The notes below the pieces were generated by a model. The model was not told where the DNA came from and made no database searches. It was given only the letters and a program-made list of their open reading frames with translations. Positions 44,187 to 53,226 of a stretch of 64,000 nucleotides of DNA are shown here, in pieces. This DNA comes from Candidatus Helarchaeota archaeon (lineage in GTDB: Archaea; Asgardarchaeota; Lokiarchaeia; Helarchaeales; RDOG01), in NCBI GenBank assembly GCA_029838215.1, contig JALGVI010000012.1, positions 1 to 64,000 on the forward strand, in the 5' to 3' direction. How positions within the stretch are numbered: the first letter of the stretch is position 1; the number at the start of each line of letters is the position of its first letter. The position numbers and the translations under genes are program-made.

Positions 44187-44759
44187 ATGAGTTCAATCAA
44201 GGACCGCATTGGAAAAATCGTATTGCCCGGTGAAAAAATCGGGGTGATCGAGCAATTTCTTCCGGGTGAAGGCACGTATGAAGAAGATGGAATAATATAC
44301 GCTAGTTTAATCGGATCTCTCAAATTAAATAAACGAGAGCGTGTTGTAAGCGTTGAGCCCGAAAAGGATACACCACTTCCAAGGGATGGGGATGTCGTTA
44401 TTGGTCGCGTGGATACGCTGAAAAAACAATCCGTGGTGGTGTATGTAAACGATGCTCGGAGCTTGCAACCGCGAGCTAATTATGAAGCATCCATACACGT
44501 GTCAAATGTTTCCAGGGATTACATTGAGAATATATCTGATGCTTTTAAACCGTACGATCTAGTGCGTTGTCGGCTAATACGAACGGATAGCTTTCCATTT
44601 CAGGCCGTCACCGATGAAAAAAATCTAGGCGTCATCCTCGCATTTTGTAGCATTTGTGGTGAAAAACTGGCATGGAAAGGCAATCGTCTCGTCTGTTCAA
44701 ATTGTAGAAATATTGAACAAAGAAAAGTCGCAAGCGATTACGGAAGGATGCAATTATAA
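44187..44759 (+). CDS. csl4: Exosome subunit Csl4
   Basis: A 190-residue protein counted from the ATG at 44187, with AAGGAAA upstream, though the frame opens 27 bases earlier. Three parts are visible. The N-terminal domain has KIVLPGEKIGVIEQFLPGEG. The S1 domain has PRDGDVVIGRVDTLKKQSVV and ASIHVSNVSRDYIENISDAF. The C-terminal zinc ribbon has CSICG ... CSNC. Csl4 caps the archaeal RNA exosome and contributes RNA binding during 3'-5' degradation. The gene converges with the radical SAM gene. Confidence 0.93.
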   Translation: MSSIKDRIGKIVLPGEKIGVIEQFLPGEGTYEEDGIIYASLIGSLKLNKRERVVSVEPEKDTPLPRDGDVVIGRVDTLKKQSVVVYVNDARSLQPRANYEASIHVSNVSRDYIENISDAFKPYDLVRCRLIRTDSFPFQAVTDEKNLGVILAFCSICGEKLAWKGNRLVCSNCRNIEQRKVASDYGRMQL

Positions 44760-44795
44760 GGAAAAATACGGCTTACGGGATTTTGCAATTTGGAT

Positions 44796-46154
44796 TCACC
44801 CAATAAGGCGTCCTGTAAAAATGTTATTTTTGGTTCGCTCGATTTTAATGCGCACCGTGGAACCGACCTTCTTTTTTCCGTCAATGATCTGAATTATTCG
44901 ATTTCGGGCAACTGCAAGTATTTCTCCTTTGATTCGACCGAGAGCTTTTATTTCTGCCATGACGACTTCACCTTTTCGAAAAGGTTTGGGCAATTCCTTG
45001 CGTTTTACCATGTTAAAATCTCTTTTCTTATCAAGGATTAGGCTTGAAATTGCGTGTTTTTGTTCCAATTCGTGCAAGAAATCGTGAAATTCTTCCCACG
45101 ACCATGGCTTGATTCCTTTAACTTTACGTGAAAGAGGATAGATGAGATAATTTTGGATACCAAGAGGTGCTTTATAGAAACGTCCTAGCCCCATTTTTTT
45201 TAAATATTGGATGATTTCATTCATATCATCCACGTTCACCCTCGGAACCACGATAGGAGAAACATGAAGCTTAATCTTCGTTCTTAAGATGATATCAATT
45301 AATTTTTTCACGTGTTCGATGTCGTAGTTGGAAGTTCCAGCTAATGCTCGTGCCTTTCTGGGATTTAAACAATTCAAACTCAAATTTATTCGTGTCAAAC
45401 CTGCTTTTTCGAGAGCCAGCACGCCATCTTCATCAAGAAGGATGCCATTTGTCTGCAATGAAATTTCTTCAATACCTTCAATCGAGTTTAATCGCGTGAT
45501 TAATTCCGCCAAATAAGGATATGTTGTTGGTTCTCCTTGTCCTGAAAGGTGAATTTCTAAACCACGTGGTCCAAGAAACTCAACGATTTTTTGAACCTCT
45601 TGGAATAAATAATCCGGATCAACCAAATAGTCCATCTGTCTTGATTTAGAATTCTTTCCCTCATCAACTGAACAAAAAATGCATTGTAGTGGACAACCCG
45701 AAATGGGACGGACTTCAATCACGTTTGTACCTCTGACAATAATACCAAAAGCCGTGTGACCAATGAGCGGGATGCCCGACTTCTCATGAATGTACATCAT
45801 TGGACGACCCGTATGCGCATTCCACATTCTAGCATTCATTAGCTCTGAAAGAAACCTCTTAAAAACGGAAATTATCTCTTCTTCACGGAACACCGAGCCT
45901 GCAAGGTCAAATTTTAGAAAAAAATCATCGTTTCGCATCTCAACATCAAAGTTAATTTTTCCGTGACCGAGTTCCTTCTTTAACCTTCGTAGAAAATATC
46001 TTTTATCGACCTCAGTCTCCATTACGTCTTTATATGTAAATCTTATCGTTTCGTCTAACGAAGCCGTGATTGGCATTGCTTTGGACAGGTTAATCTCGGT
46101 CTCATCATTTTGATCTTGAGTTGATTTTTCAGGTTCTGGCATTTTTCTTTCCAA
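44796..46154 (-). CDS. Radical SAM protein with C-terminal TRAM domain
   Basis: A 452-residue protein. The radical SAM cluster motif is CPLQCIFC (CxxxCxxC) near residue 154, followed by EIHLSGQGEPTTYPYLAELI, ISLQTNGILLDEDG and INLSLNCLNPRKA, typical of the TIM barrel. The C-terminal 55 residues form a TRAM-like domain (AEIKALGRIKGEILAVARNR), which binds RNA in methylthiotransferases. The first 100 residues are charged. The combination suggests modification of an RNA or ribosomal component. The Csl4 gene converges with it. The exact reaction cannot be read. Confidence 0.85.
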   Translation of the reverse strand: MERKMPEPEKSTQDQNDETEINLSKAMPITASLDETIRFTYKDVMETEVDKRYFLRRLKKELGHGKINFDVEMRNDDFFLKFDLAGSVFREEEIISVFKRFLSELMNARMWNAHTGRPMMYIHEKSGIPLIGHTAFGIIVRGTNVIEVRPISGCPLQCIFCSVDEGKNSKSRQMDYLVDPDYLFQEVQKIVEFLGPRGLEIHLSGQGEPTTYPYLAELITRLNSIEGIEEISLQTNGILLDEDGVLALEKAGLTRINLSLNCLNPRKARALAGTSNYDIEHVKKLIDIILRTKIKLHVSPIVVPRVNVDDMNEIIQYLKKMGLGRFYKAPLGIQNYLIYPLSRKVKGIKPWSWEEFHDFLHELEQKHAISSLILDKKRDFNMVKRKELPKPFRKGEVVMAEIKALGRIKGEILAVARNRIIQIIDGKKKVGSTVRIKIERTKNNIFTGRLIG

Positions 46155-46263
46155 AAAATGAATCTTGTTTAATCATTCATCGCGAATTCTGCGACTTACA
46201 AGTAAATCTCGAATTTCATGTAGAAAAAACTACTCATCGGTTTTGAAAACACGACAATTGACA

Positions 46264-46683
46264 TCAGGAATGCAATTCTAATAAATTGGAATTCGTCAAG
46301 ATCCAAATTACTTGCGAAAATAATAATGTCTTTAGCCAGTTCACGCGGATGTTGTGGACTTCTAGGTTCTTTTTGATGATTTCACCAAATAAAGATCTTT
46401 TTCCGTCCAAGATATCAATCCAGATGTCCTTTGGACCGATTATGGTGAAATCGGACGCTGCCGAATAGCCTCTAAAAAATTTTTGGACATCCTTTGTAAT
46501 GAATAATGAGAATTCTTCATTTTTAGTCCCGTTTATGACCTTGATATTAAGCAGGAATAAGAAGCTTGTAAGGGCTTTAGGGAGAGTTTCGAGCAATCGC
46601 AAGTTCTGTGTTTTCTTGATGATGTTATAGAAACGTTTTAATTTTTTATTCAGGAGCATGAGACGCTCTTCGATCTCACTCAA
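46264..46683 (-). CDS. SCP2-like lipid-binding-fold protein
   Basis: A 139-residue protein. The second half (ASDFTIIGPKDIWIDILDGK followed by IIKKNLEVHNIRVNWLKTLL) follows the SCP-2 pattern of a beta-sheet, a DxTI-like strand, an acidic helix and a lipid-facing helix. SCP2 folds bind fatty acyl or sterol ligands. The N-terminal 40 residues are a helical extension. It lies downstream of the Pelota gene in the same direction, 98 bases apart. The ligand and link to Pelota are unknown. Confidence 0.55.
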   Translation of the reverse strand: MSEIEERLMLLNKKLKRFYNIIKKTQNLRLLETLPKALTSFLFLLNIKVINGTKNEEFSLFITKDVQKFFRGYSAASDFTIIGPKDIWIDILDGKRSLFGEIIKKNLEVHNIRVNWLKTLLFSQVIWILTNSNLLELHS

Positions 46684-46781
46684 TTCATTTCCCTACAAGT
46701 TTTTTTATAGTCCTTTATGGAACAAGATGAAATTCAATCGCCTAGACTTTATTATCTGAAACATAAATTTAAAATATCTGA

Positions 46782-47864
46782 TCAAATTGAGAATCGTAAT
46801 AATGCTGCAATGCCACCCAATTTTTCGAGTTGTTCTCCTGCAGGATGGTGAACGCTGATGAATACAGGTTGTCCTCCACTTTTTTCTACGTTTATTATTA
46901 AACTTTCAATTCTTCTTCGATCTTCATCAGTACCTTTTCGAAATCGAGTATCGGTCAACAATATTTTATCCACAGCACCATAGTTAATGGCTCGCTCGAC
47001 ATCAGCAAGTCCATAAGTCACGTCATTTTTTTCCTTGCTAATTCGTTTTATTACTTCTTCCATTAGAGCATTTTCTTGCCCTATCCTGAAATTGTCCACG
47101 AGTTTTGATACCTTTCCTTTTTTAATGATTTCATATATTGCAGACTTCGTGCCACTTGAGGCATCTTCCAATTTCACGATTCCAGCAATTTTGGGCGAAT
47201 TCTTTTTGAGAAACGTTAAGAAATGTTCTTTCACGCTTCCAGGTCCACCGAGAATTATTATCTTGATATCTTCTCGAGAAACGTGTTCATCCATAACTTG
47301 AAGCACGTTCTTGAAAAAGTCTTGAAGGGCCTTGTCGTGATATGATACATTATACCGTTTTCCCGGAATATTTTCCGTGATTTTTGCAACTACATTTATT
47401 CCCGTGTCGCTAACCGTTGCAATGCAAGATTCTCCTTTATCCATCGTAATAATTAGGAATTCAGGTGTCTCAGATGATTTTAATGCACGATCAAGTCTTC
47501 GTAAAAAATAAGGCGTCCATTCTTTTTTTACGATGGTTATTTCTGAAAGAGGTTGGAGGTTAAACGTGTGATGATCATGGAGAGAAACTAAATCTTCAGG
47601 TCCGAAAATGATTTTTCCCGTCACGCGAAGCCTTGTTGTAAAAGGATGGAACTCAAATTTCTCAACTTCTATTCCTAAAAAGACTTTTACACGTTCACCA
47701 CTATCGGCACGTTCTCTTTCATTTTCTTTTCGAATCCTGCGAACTGTTTTACCATAGATGCGGTCAGAAGGCATTAAGATATTGTACACGTGCCATAAGT
47801 CATCAATGTTTTCAAGCTGTACCTTGATCTCTTTCTTTTTCAGGTCTTGTTCAAGAATTTTCAT
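46782..47864 (-). CDS. pelA: Pelota (Dom34) ribosome-rescue factor
   Basis: A 360-residue protein with the three Pelota domains. The N-terminal Sm-like domain contains DDLWHVYNILMPSDRIYGKT and TTRLRVTGKIIFGPEDLV. The middle eRF1-like domain includes KIIILGGPGSVKEHFLTFLK. The C-terminal domain contains VDKILLTDTRFRKGTDEDR near 320. No GGQ motif is seen, as expected for Pelota and unlike release factor eRF1. With the GTPase aEF1A or an ABCE1 partner it recognises stalled ribosomes with empty A sites. Length is typical. Confidence 0.93.
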   Translation of the reverse strand: MKILEQDLKKKEIKVQLENIDDLWHVYNILMPSDRIYGKTVRRIRKENERERADSGERVKVFLGIEVEKFEFHPFTTRLRVTGKIIFGPEDLVSLHDHHTFNLQPLSEITIVKKEWTPYFLRRLDRALKSSETPEFLIITMDKGESCIATVSDTGINVVAKITENIPGKRYNVSYHDKALQDFFKNVLQVMDEHVSREDIKIIILGGPGSVKEHFLTFLKKNSPKIAGIVKLEDASSGTKSAIYEIIKKGKVSKLVDNFRIGQENALMEEVIKRISKEKNDVTYGLADVERAINYGAVDKILLTDTRFRKGTDEDRRRIESLIINVEKSGGQPVFISVHHPAGEQLEKLGGIAALLRFSI

Positions 47865-47954
47865 GTTATTGCCTTCATTCCAAAAAAAATGATGTTTTCT
47901 GAAGATATTTTTCCGTGATTTTATTTCAGCTATTGAATTTCAAATTTTTAAATC

Positions 47955-48446
47955 ATGATACAAGATCGATCCTTGATAAAAGATTTCGTGATCATCGTGA
48001 AAATAGATAAACAAGTTCAAATCAGGCGAGCAGTTGAAGCCGATTTATCCAAAATGCATGACATAGAAGTTAAGTCTTTCTCACATCCTTATGGCAAGGA
48101 CTTTTTTCGTTATCTTTGGAAGCAAAAGACGACCCGATTTTTCGTGGCAGTATCAGATGGGGAAGTCATTGGATATATTATTGGGTTAAGGCGTGATGAA
48201 AGAGTGGGACACGTGGTTTCTATCGCAGTTACTCCCGGTCAACAGGGCAAGGGTATTGGAAAAAGCTTGCTGAATCGAGTGGTAGAAGACCTCGGTTCCG
48301 AAGAGATTTGGCTTGAAGTTAGCACTGAGAATGAAAAAGCACGTAATTTTTATGAAACGATGGGGTTCAGATTTAAGGAACATCTTCCACGTTACTATCA
48401 AAGTGGCGAAGATGCCATTCGAATGGTCCTATTTATTGCCAAATAA
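47955..48446 (+). CDS. GNAT N-acetyltransferase, RimI/ArdA-like
   Basis: A protein of up to 163 residues. The acetyl-CoA-binding segment is SIAVTPGQQGKGIGKSLLNR near residues 92-111 (Q/R-x-x-G-x-G/A). The second half contains WLEVSTENEKARNFYETMGF, as in N-terminal alpha-amino acetyltransferases of the RimI and NatA type. The first 16 residues are atypical, and the start may be at a GTG 43 bases further on. Probable substrate is the N-terminus of a protein. Confidence 0.87.
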   Translation: MIQDRSLIKDFVIIVKIDKQVQIRRAVEADLSKMHDIEVKSFSHPYGKDFFRYLWKQKTTRFFVAVSDGEVIGYIIGLRRDERVGHVVSIAVTPGQQGKGIGKSLLNRVVEDLGSEEIWLEVSTENEKARNFYETMGFRFKEHLPRYYQSGEDAIRMVLFIAK

Positions 48447-48469
48447 AAAAGGAGTTCATTTTCAAAAAT

Positions 48470-49249
48470 TTAGTTGATCAAGTCAAATAATTGATTTATT
48501 ATAGTAGTATCAACTTTTGGGTATTTCTTTTGAAATTCTTCAAAAAGCATCTCTGCTTCTTCTTTGAACTCCACGTATTTCGATCGGTGAGTCTCAGCAA
48601 AACGACCCCTTGAAGTCTCGTAATAGAATTGAGCTTGAAAAATCTTGTTTCTAATCTTTAAAAGTTCCATTTCGATTTGTGACCGAACTTCAAATAGACC
48701 AATTGCATACGTGATGTATTCACCAACCCGATTTGAAACTTGGATCAAGCGGGTGAATGCCTTATTGAGATATGGGGCAAATTTCTTTTTTACATCTTCA
48801 ATGGGCATTGTTTCATAATACAAGCTCAGCTCATAATTCGTAAAATCTTCACCAATGGTCTCCACGTCAAACTCATCATCAGGACCTTGCTTGCGTAAAA
48901 CATCTGGCAATACTAAATGCTTTATTTGCAGGTAGACGTCTTCTAAGATACGAGCATAATCTTCATTTGAAAACCGGTTTTCAATATTTTTCGCCATGTA
49001 TTGAATTGACCGCTCGATTATGGTTGGAGTATGTTGAAAAGTTACCGAGAATTTAATTCTCTTTCTTTTCACGTCTAAATGAACAATGGCAGAGATTCGT
49101 TCACCTTTTTTATATAGAACTCTGACCGTGAATGGGTCTATTTCCTCAACCAGTCCTTGAGCTTCTTTTTCCGTTAATTCCTCCTGAATTACGGATTCAA
49201 TGGTCGGTTCTTCTTCTTCCCAGATATCATCTAAATCCATGGAGGTCAC
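48470..49249 (-). CDS. Charged helical protein, unknown
   Basis: A 259-residue protein with an acidic N-terminus (DLDDIWEEEEPTIESV), a short beta-rich part near 45-75 and a long mainly helical C-terminal half. That half has ETSRGRFAETHRSKYVEFKE and ends in a predicted coiled coil. No domain family recognised. It is divergent from the GlcD gene and convergent with the GNAT gene. The composition suggests a protein-interaction role only. Confidence 0.6.
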   Translation of the reverse strand: MTSMDLDDIWEEEEPTIESVIQEELTEKEAQGLVEEIDPFTVRVLYKKGERISAIVHLDVKRKRIKFSVTFQHTPTIIERSIQYMAKNIENRFSNEDYARILEDVYLQIKHLVLPDVLRKQGPDDEFDVETIGEDFTNYELSLYYETMPIEDVKKKFAPYLNKAFTRLIQVSNRVGEYITYAIGLFEVRSQIEMELLKIRNKIFQAQFYYETSRGRFAETHRSKYVEFKEEAEMLFEEFQKKYPKVDTTIINQLFDLIN

Positions 49250-49576
49250 GATAAAAATTCAATTAATTTTAATGCTTTGTTTATTCTCCGCAAGTCATAA
49301 TTTAAACTTAATTGAAAGCATGAGTCAAGTTCATTCCTATAATGAGCATGGCTTTCTGGATGCGATTTTTTCCATTATAAGTCAATTCTAGCGGCAAGAT
49401 GCTGTCTAGTATTAACGATTTTCAATAAAAGACTTTAAATACCTGTTATTCATTGAAACAATCGAATGAGAGTTGATGCAGGTCAAAACTCGAGTTTACA
49501 AGCTCATTTCTCGCTGAATTCGACTTGAGCTATTATTACACGATTTAAAATGAACGATTTAAAGGATAGGTCTTTC
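49250..49576 (+). promoter_or_regulatory. Divergent promoter region for GlcD/GlcF
   Basis: This 327-base gap holds a TATA-like element (ACTTTAAATAC) near 49433-49443. Two A/T-rich stretches and no convincing reading frame fill the rest. The leader to the chosen GlcD start would be about 110 nt. No RNA gene was recognised. Confidence 0.35.
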
Positions 49577-50980
49577 ATGGACAAGCAAAAACTTCTTGAC
49601 GATTTAACAGGGATAGTTGGAAAAAGTAATGTATCGATTGATGAAGCCGTTCTCTTTCTTTACTCATCAGATGTAGCATTTGAATCGGATATTTTCCCCG
49701 ACATTGTTGTTCGTCCGTCGACTACGGAGGAAGTCTCCCAGATCGTGCGTTACGCAAATGATAACAAGATTCCCATCACGCCAAGAGGTGCGGGAAGCGG
49801 TGCGTCAGGTAGTGCCGTTGCAGTAAAGGGCGGCATCCTTCTCGATCTCACGCGCATGAATAAAATTCTTGAATTGGACACGGATAATTTCATGGTCGCG
49901 GTTCAGCCAGGCGTTGTATTAGTAAACTTGAATGAATATCTCAAGCCACATGGATTGTTTCTACCCGTTGATTTGGGTAGCGCCTCAATGGCAAATATAG
50001 GTGGAACCATTGCTAATAATGGTGGAGGGTTGCGAGCCGTAAAATATGGCGTGATGAGAAATTACGTCATGGGATTGGAAGTCGTCTTACCATCAGGGGA
50101 AATCTTGGAAACAGGCGGAAAAACGCGTAAAAATGTCGTGGGTTATGATATAGTGAGCTTATTTACAGGCTCTGAAGGCACGCTCGGTATCATTACAAAA
50201 GCAATCTTGAAGATTATTGCAATTCCAAAACACGTTGGAGTCGTTTTTGCAGTTTATGATGACTTGTATAAAGCAGGAAAAACCGTTCCGGCAATATTTA
50301 AATCTGGAATCTTGCCCAGTGCAATAGAAATCTTGGATCAAACCGCAATTTTAGCAATAAATAAATATAGACCCGATGTTAACTTGCCACAATCTGCAGA
50401 AGCAATCCTATTGTTTGAAATCGATGGACCGATTCCCATTGAACGTGAAATCACCATTATTGAAGAGACGTGCAGAGAACAAGGTGCAATAGAAGTGAAA
50501 AAAACTACTGATGAAGCAGAGCGAACACGCTTGTGGGAAGCACGAAAATTGGTCGGTGCCGCATCTACTCGAGTGCGGGAGGGATATTCACGCGTGTATG
50601 AAGGAGAAGATATCACGGTAACACCAATGGACATTCCCGATGTTCTCCTAGAATTAAGAGCACTCTCAAAGAGGTACGACTTGCCAATTGTCGTATTCGG
50701 TCATATTGGAGATGGTAATTTACATCCTGCTATAACGGTCCGAAAAAAAAATCCGCAGGACCTCCTAAAGCTTAAACAGTTAGTTGATGAAATTCATGAA
50801 TTGGCACTCAGCAAAGGCGGAGTAGTTACAGGCGAGCACGGTATCGGCGTGCAGCGTGCCAAGTATTTAAAGAATAATCCGCTCAATTTACATGTCATGC
50901 GATTAATCAAAAAAGTATTAGATCCAAATAACATCATGAACCCGGGAAAAATGGATTTAGACCCAATTTACGAAGCGTAG
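49577..50980 (+). CDS. FAD-linked oxidase, GlcD-like
   Basis: A 467-residue flavoprotein using the ATG at 49577; the frame opens 27 bases earlier. The FAD/PP loop is ITPRGAGSGASGSAV near residues 70-85, followed by MANIGGTIANNGGGLRAVKY and SEGTLGIITKAILKI. The C-terminal part has FGHIGDGNLHPAI and GGVVTGEHGIGVQRAK, the standard end of GlcD and D-lactate dehydrogenases. It oxidises a 2-hydroxyacid such as glycolate or lactate. Its stop abuts the start of the Fe-S partner (50981), so the two form one unit. Confidence 0.92.
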   Translation: MDKQKLLDDLTGIVGKSNVSIDEAVLFLYSSDVAFESDIFPDIVVRPSTTEEVSQIVRYANDNKIPITPRGAGSGASGSAVAVKGGILLDLTRMNKILELDTDNFMVAVQPGVVLVNLNEYLKPHGLFLPVDLGSASMANIGGTIANNGGGLRAVKYGVMRNYVMGLEVVLPSGEILETGGKTRKNVVGYDIVSLFTGSEGTLGIITKAILKIIAIPKHVGVVFAVYDDLYKAGKTVPAIFKSGILPSAIEILDQTAILAINKYRPDVNLPQSAEAILLFEIDGPIPIEREITIIEETCREQGAIEVKKTTDEAERTRLWEARKLVGAASTRVREGYSRVYEGEDITVTPMDIPDVLLELRALSKRYDLPIVVFGHIGDGNLHPAITVRKKNPQDLLKLKQLVDEIHELALSKGGVVTGEHGIGVQRAKYLKNNPLNLHVMRLIKKVLDPNNIMNPGKMDLDPIYEA

Positions 50981-52177
50981 ATGAGGACAATGGAAAAATT
51001 AAAAGATTTAGAACAAGAAATGCTGAAATGCGTGCGTTGTGGTAAGTGCCGCGACACTTGTAGAACATTACTTGAAACAGATGAAGAAGGAGATTTAGTT
51101 CCAACGTGGGAGTCAAGAAGCTCTCGAGGACGAGTCCGCATGGCTTTGGGCTTGGTTCAAGAAAAAATACCATCAACGCCTCGATTGATTCAAGATTTTT
51201 ATAATTGTCTATTATGCAATCGATGCGTGTCTACTTGTCCAAGTGGTGTTGACGTTCCGAAAATCATTGAAGGCGTCCGTGGATTCATCGTAGGTGAAGA
51301 TCTTGCGCCTCCCAATGTAAAAGCACTCCTTCAAGCACTTGATGAGACACGTAACATATTCGAAATGGATCAAGATGAGCGGCTCATCTGGACGGAAATG
51401 GAAGCAGAAGAAATAATGGAAGACAAGGTTTTGAAGGAGGCAGACCTATGCTTTTTTGTGGGTTGTCAGGCATCTTTCAAAGGATCTCTTGCAGGCATCC
51501 CTGAAGCGATTGCCTTGATCTTGGATTCCCTTAACATCAATTTTACCGTTCTTGGCGAAGAAGAATGGTGTTGCGGTAATCCATATTTCCTTCTCGGACT
51601 TGAGAATGAAAAGGCCAAGGAACTGGTATCACACAACATAGAAAAAATGCAGGAACTCAAGGTAAAGCAAATCTTAACCACCTGTCCGGGATGCTTTCGC
51701 GTGTGGACAAAAATCTATCCAAAAATTTGGGGCCAACCATTACCCTTCGAGATCATCCACTCCACCCAATTCTTCTCGGAATTGATTGACAAAAATCACA
51801 TCAACATTCCTAAAAAACTCCAGCAAATCGTTGGATATCAAGATCCTTGCGAGTTAGGACGTCATTGTGGGATATATGAAGAACCCAGAAAGATATTGAA
51901 CCATCTTGCAGGCTCAAATTTTAAGGAACTCCCATTAAATAGAGACGACTCCAACTGTTGTGGTGGTGGCGGATTAGCCAAAGCCGTAGCTGAGAAGATG
52001 ACATTAGAGATTGCTAGATTCAAATTACATGAGTTCCTCGATATTGGAAGCAATTTGTTAGTTACTGCTTGTCCTGCTTGCTATGAAAATTTGATGAGAG
52101 GATTGGACCAGAGCGAAGAAAAAATTGAAATTAAAGACGTGAATCAACTGCTGGCAGAATTACTCGATCTCTCATGA
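50981..52177 (+). CDS. Fe-S oxidoreductase, GlcF-like
   Basis: A 398-residue protein. Two ferredoxin-type [4Fe-4S] motifs, CVRCGKCRDTC and CLLCNRCVSTCP, occupy the first 90 residues. Two CCG-domain cysteine clusters follow: EEWCCGNP near 200 with CPGC, and SNCCGGGGLAKAV near 325 with ACPACYEN. This is the GlcF arrangement, which takes electrons from GlcD and passes them to a quinone or other acceptor. The start follows the GlcD stop with no gap. The 3' end overlaps the convergent membrane gene by 34 bases. Confidence 0.93.
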   Translation: MRTMEKLKDLEQEMLKCVRCGKCRDTCRTLLETDEEGDLVPTWESRSSRGRVRMALGLVQEKIPSTPRLIQDFYNCLLCNRCVSTCPSGVDVPKIIEGVRGFIVGEDLAPPNVKALLQALDETRNIFEMDQDERLIWTEMEAEEIMEDKVLKEADLCFFVGCQASFKGSLAGIPEAIALILDSLNINFTVLGEEEWCCGNPYFLLGLENEKAKELVSHNIEKMQELKVKQILTTCPGCFRVWTKIYPKIWGQPLPFEIIHSTQFFSELIDKNHINIPKKLQQIVGYQDPCELGRHCGIYEEPRKILNHLAGSNFKELPLNRDDSNCCGGGGLAKAVAEKMTLEIARFKLHEFLDIGSNLLVTACPACYENLMRGLDQSEEKIEIKDVNQLLAELLDLS

Positions 52178-52833
52178 AAACGTTTTGCTCCTCTCAGGAC
52201 TTCTTTTATTGCACCGCTCTCGCCTTTTTCTAATAATTTTTTCTTTCTTTTTATGTCACCGACGGCGTTAAAATATAAGGCAAAGAAAACACCAACCAAA
52301 AATAGTGATATATCAACGATCCAATAAATCAAGTCTATCGGAATTGCCGGCTGTAGCAAATACCGAAGAAATAACTGTTCCAGATAAAAATTGATGAAGG
52401 CGATATTACTAAGCTCACCACTGAATTGAGGAAATATCGGATAACACAAATATACCGTGTGAAAGATGGAGAACAATGTCCCAGCCAAATGAATAAGTGG
52501 TAAGGTAGCTAAAATATATTGTTGCCGATCTTCTTTAAGTGCAATTATGATAATGAAAATGACAATGCAAATCACGCCAATGATTAACAGGTTATGGCTG
52601 TATTTCATTGCATCCGAAATGATGAGATTCCCCTCAACGAAGATCATCGTTGAATCAAAATCAACGAGAAAGTATGGAATGAAACGAAGATAGTTTAAAA
52701 TGTCCAAGGAGAACAGAAGCAAAGATAATAGTATGAAATCCGGAAGAAATATGAGAATAAAAATCAAAATAAGGCTCAATTTTTGAAATTTTGCTTTCAG
52801 GACAACTGCAAGACCTATCAAGGCGAAAAACAT
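52144..52833 (-). CDS. Membrane protein, unknown, five or six helices
   Basis: A 229-residue hydrophobic protein beginning MFFALIGLAVVLKAKFQKLS. It has several helices and a cytoplasmic C-terminal tail rich in Lys and Glu (KRKKKLLEKGESGAIKEVLR). It starts 11 bases after the next membrane-protein gene in the same direction. The end overlaps the GlcF-like gene. No family recognised; the tail suggests partner binding. Confidence 0.6.
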   Translation of the reverse strand: MFFALIGLAVVLKAKFQKLSLILIFILIFLPDFILLSLLLFSLDILNYLRFIPYFLVDFDSTMIFVEGNLIISDAMKYSHNLLIIGVICIVIFIIIIALKEDRQQYILATLPLIHLAGTLFSIFHTVYLCYPIFPQFSGELSNIAFINFYLEQLFLRYLLQPAIPIDLIYWIVDISLFLVGVFFALYFNAVGDIKRKKKLLEKGESGAIKEVLRGAKRFHERSSNSASS

Positions 52834-52844
52834 GTCAAATCACT

Positions 52845-53204
52845 TCATTGTTGCATGTGTAGATTCATCAAATAATGACCAAAATAAGCAAGAACAACGA
52901 CGAATGCAGAAAGAAATATTATCAGACCCACTACTTGTGAAACCATGATGACAATCACATCCGTTAGCATGGTTGGAGGAATTTCATAATTTAATAAAGT
53001 ACTCAGCAACATCGTCAGGATGTTCCAAATAAGGAAGCATAGATTAATGACAGTAAACGTTAGAAGAGCATGAAAGAATCGGGTTCGATGTGGACTTTCC
53101 ATCCCGGTACAAACAGTTCGAAACATTAGTGGAATGGCAATGAAGAGAGATAAATAATATGGCACGGAAATAATGATCAAAAACGTGAGTAGTTCTATTA
53201 ACAT
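52845..53204 (-). CDS. Small membrane protein, unknown, four helices
   Basis: A 119-residue protein counted from the ATG at 53204. The frame runs on to 53288, but that stretch overlaps the PhoU-like gene and has no start signal. Four hydrophobic segments are visible. It lies between the PhoU-like regulator and another membrane protein in one direction, so the three probably form one transcript and may be linked to phosphate or another ion. No family recognised. Confidence 0.5.
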   Translation of the reverse strand: MLIELLTFLIIISVPYYLSLFIAIPLMFRTVCTGMESPHRTRFFHALLTFTVINLCFLIWNILTMLLSTLLNYEIPPTMLTDVIVIMVSQVVGLIIFLSAFVVVLAYFGHYLMNLHMQQ

Positions 53205-53226
53205 GAGTTGATCCCAGCTCAGCAGT

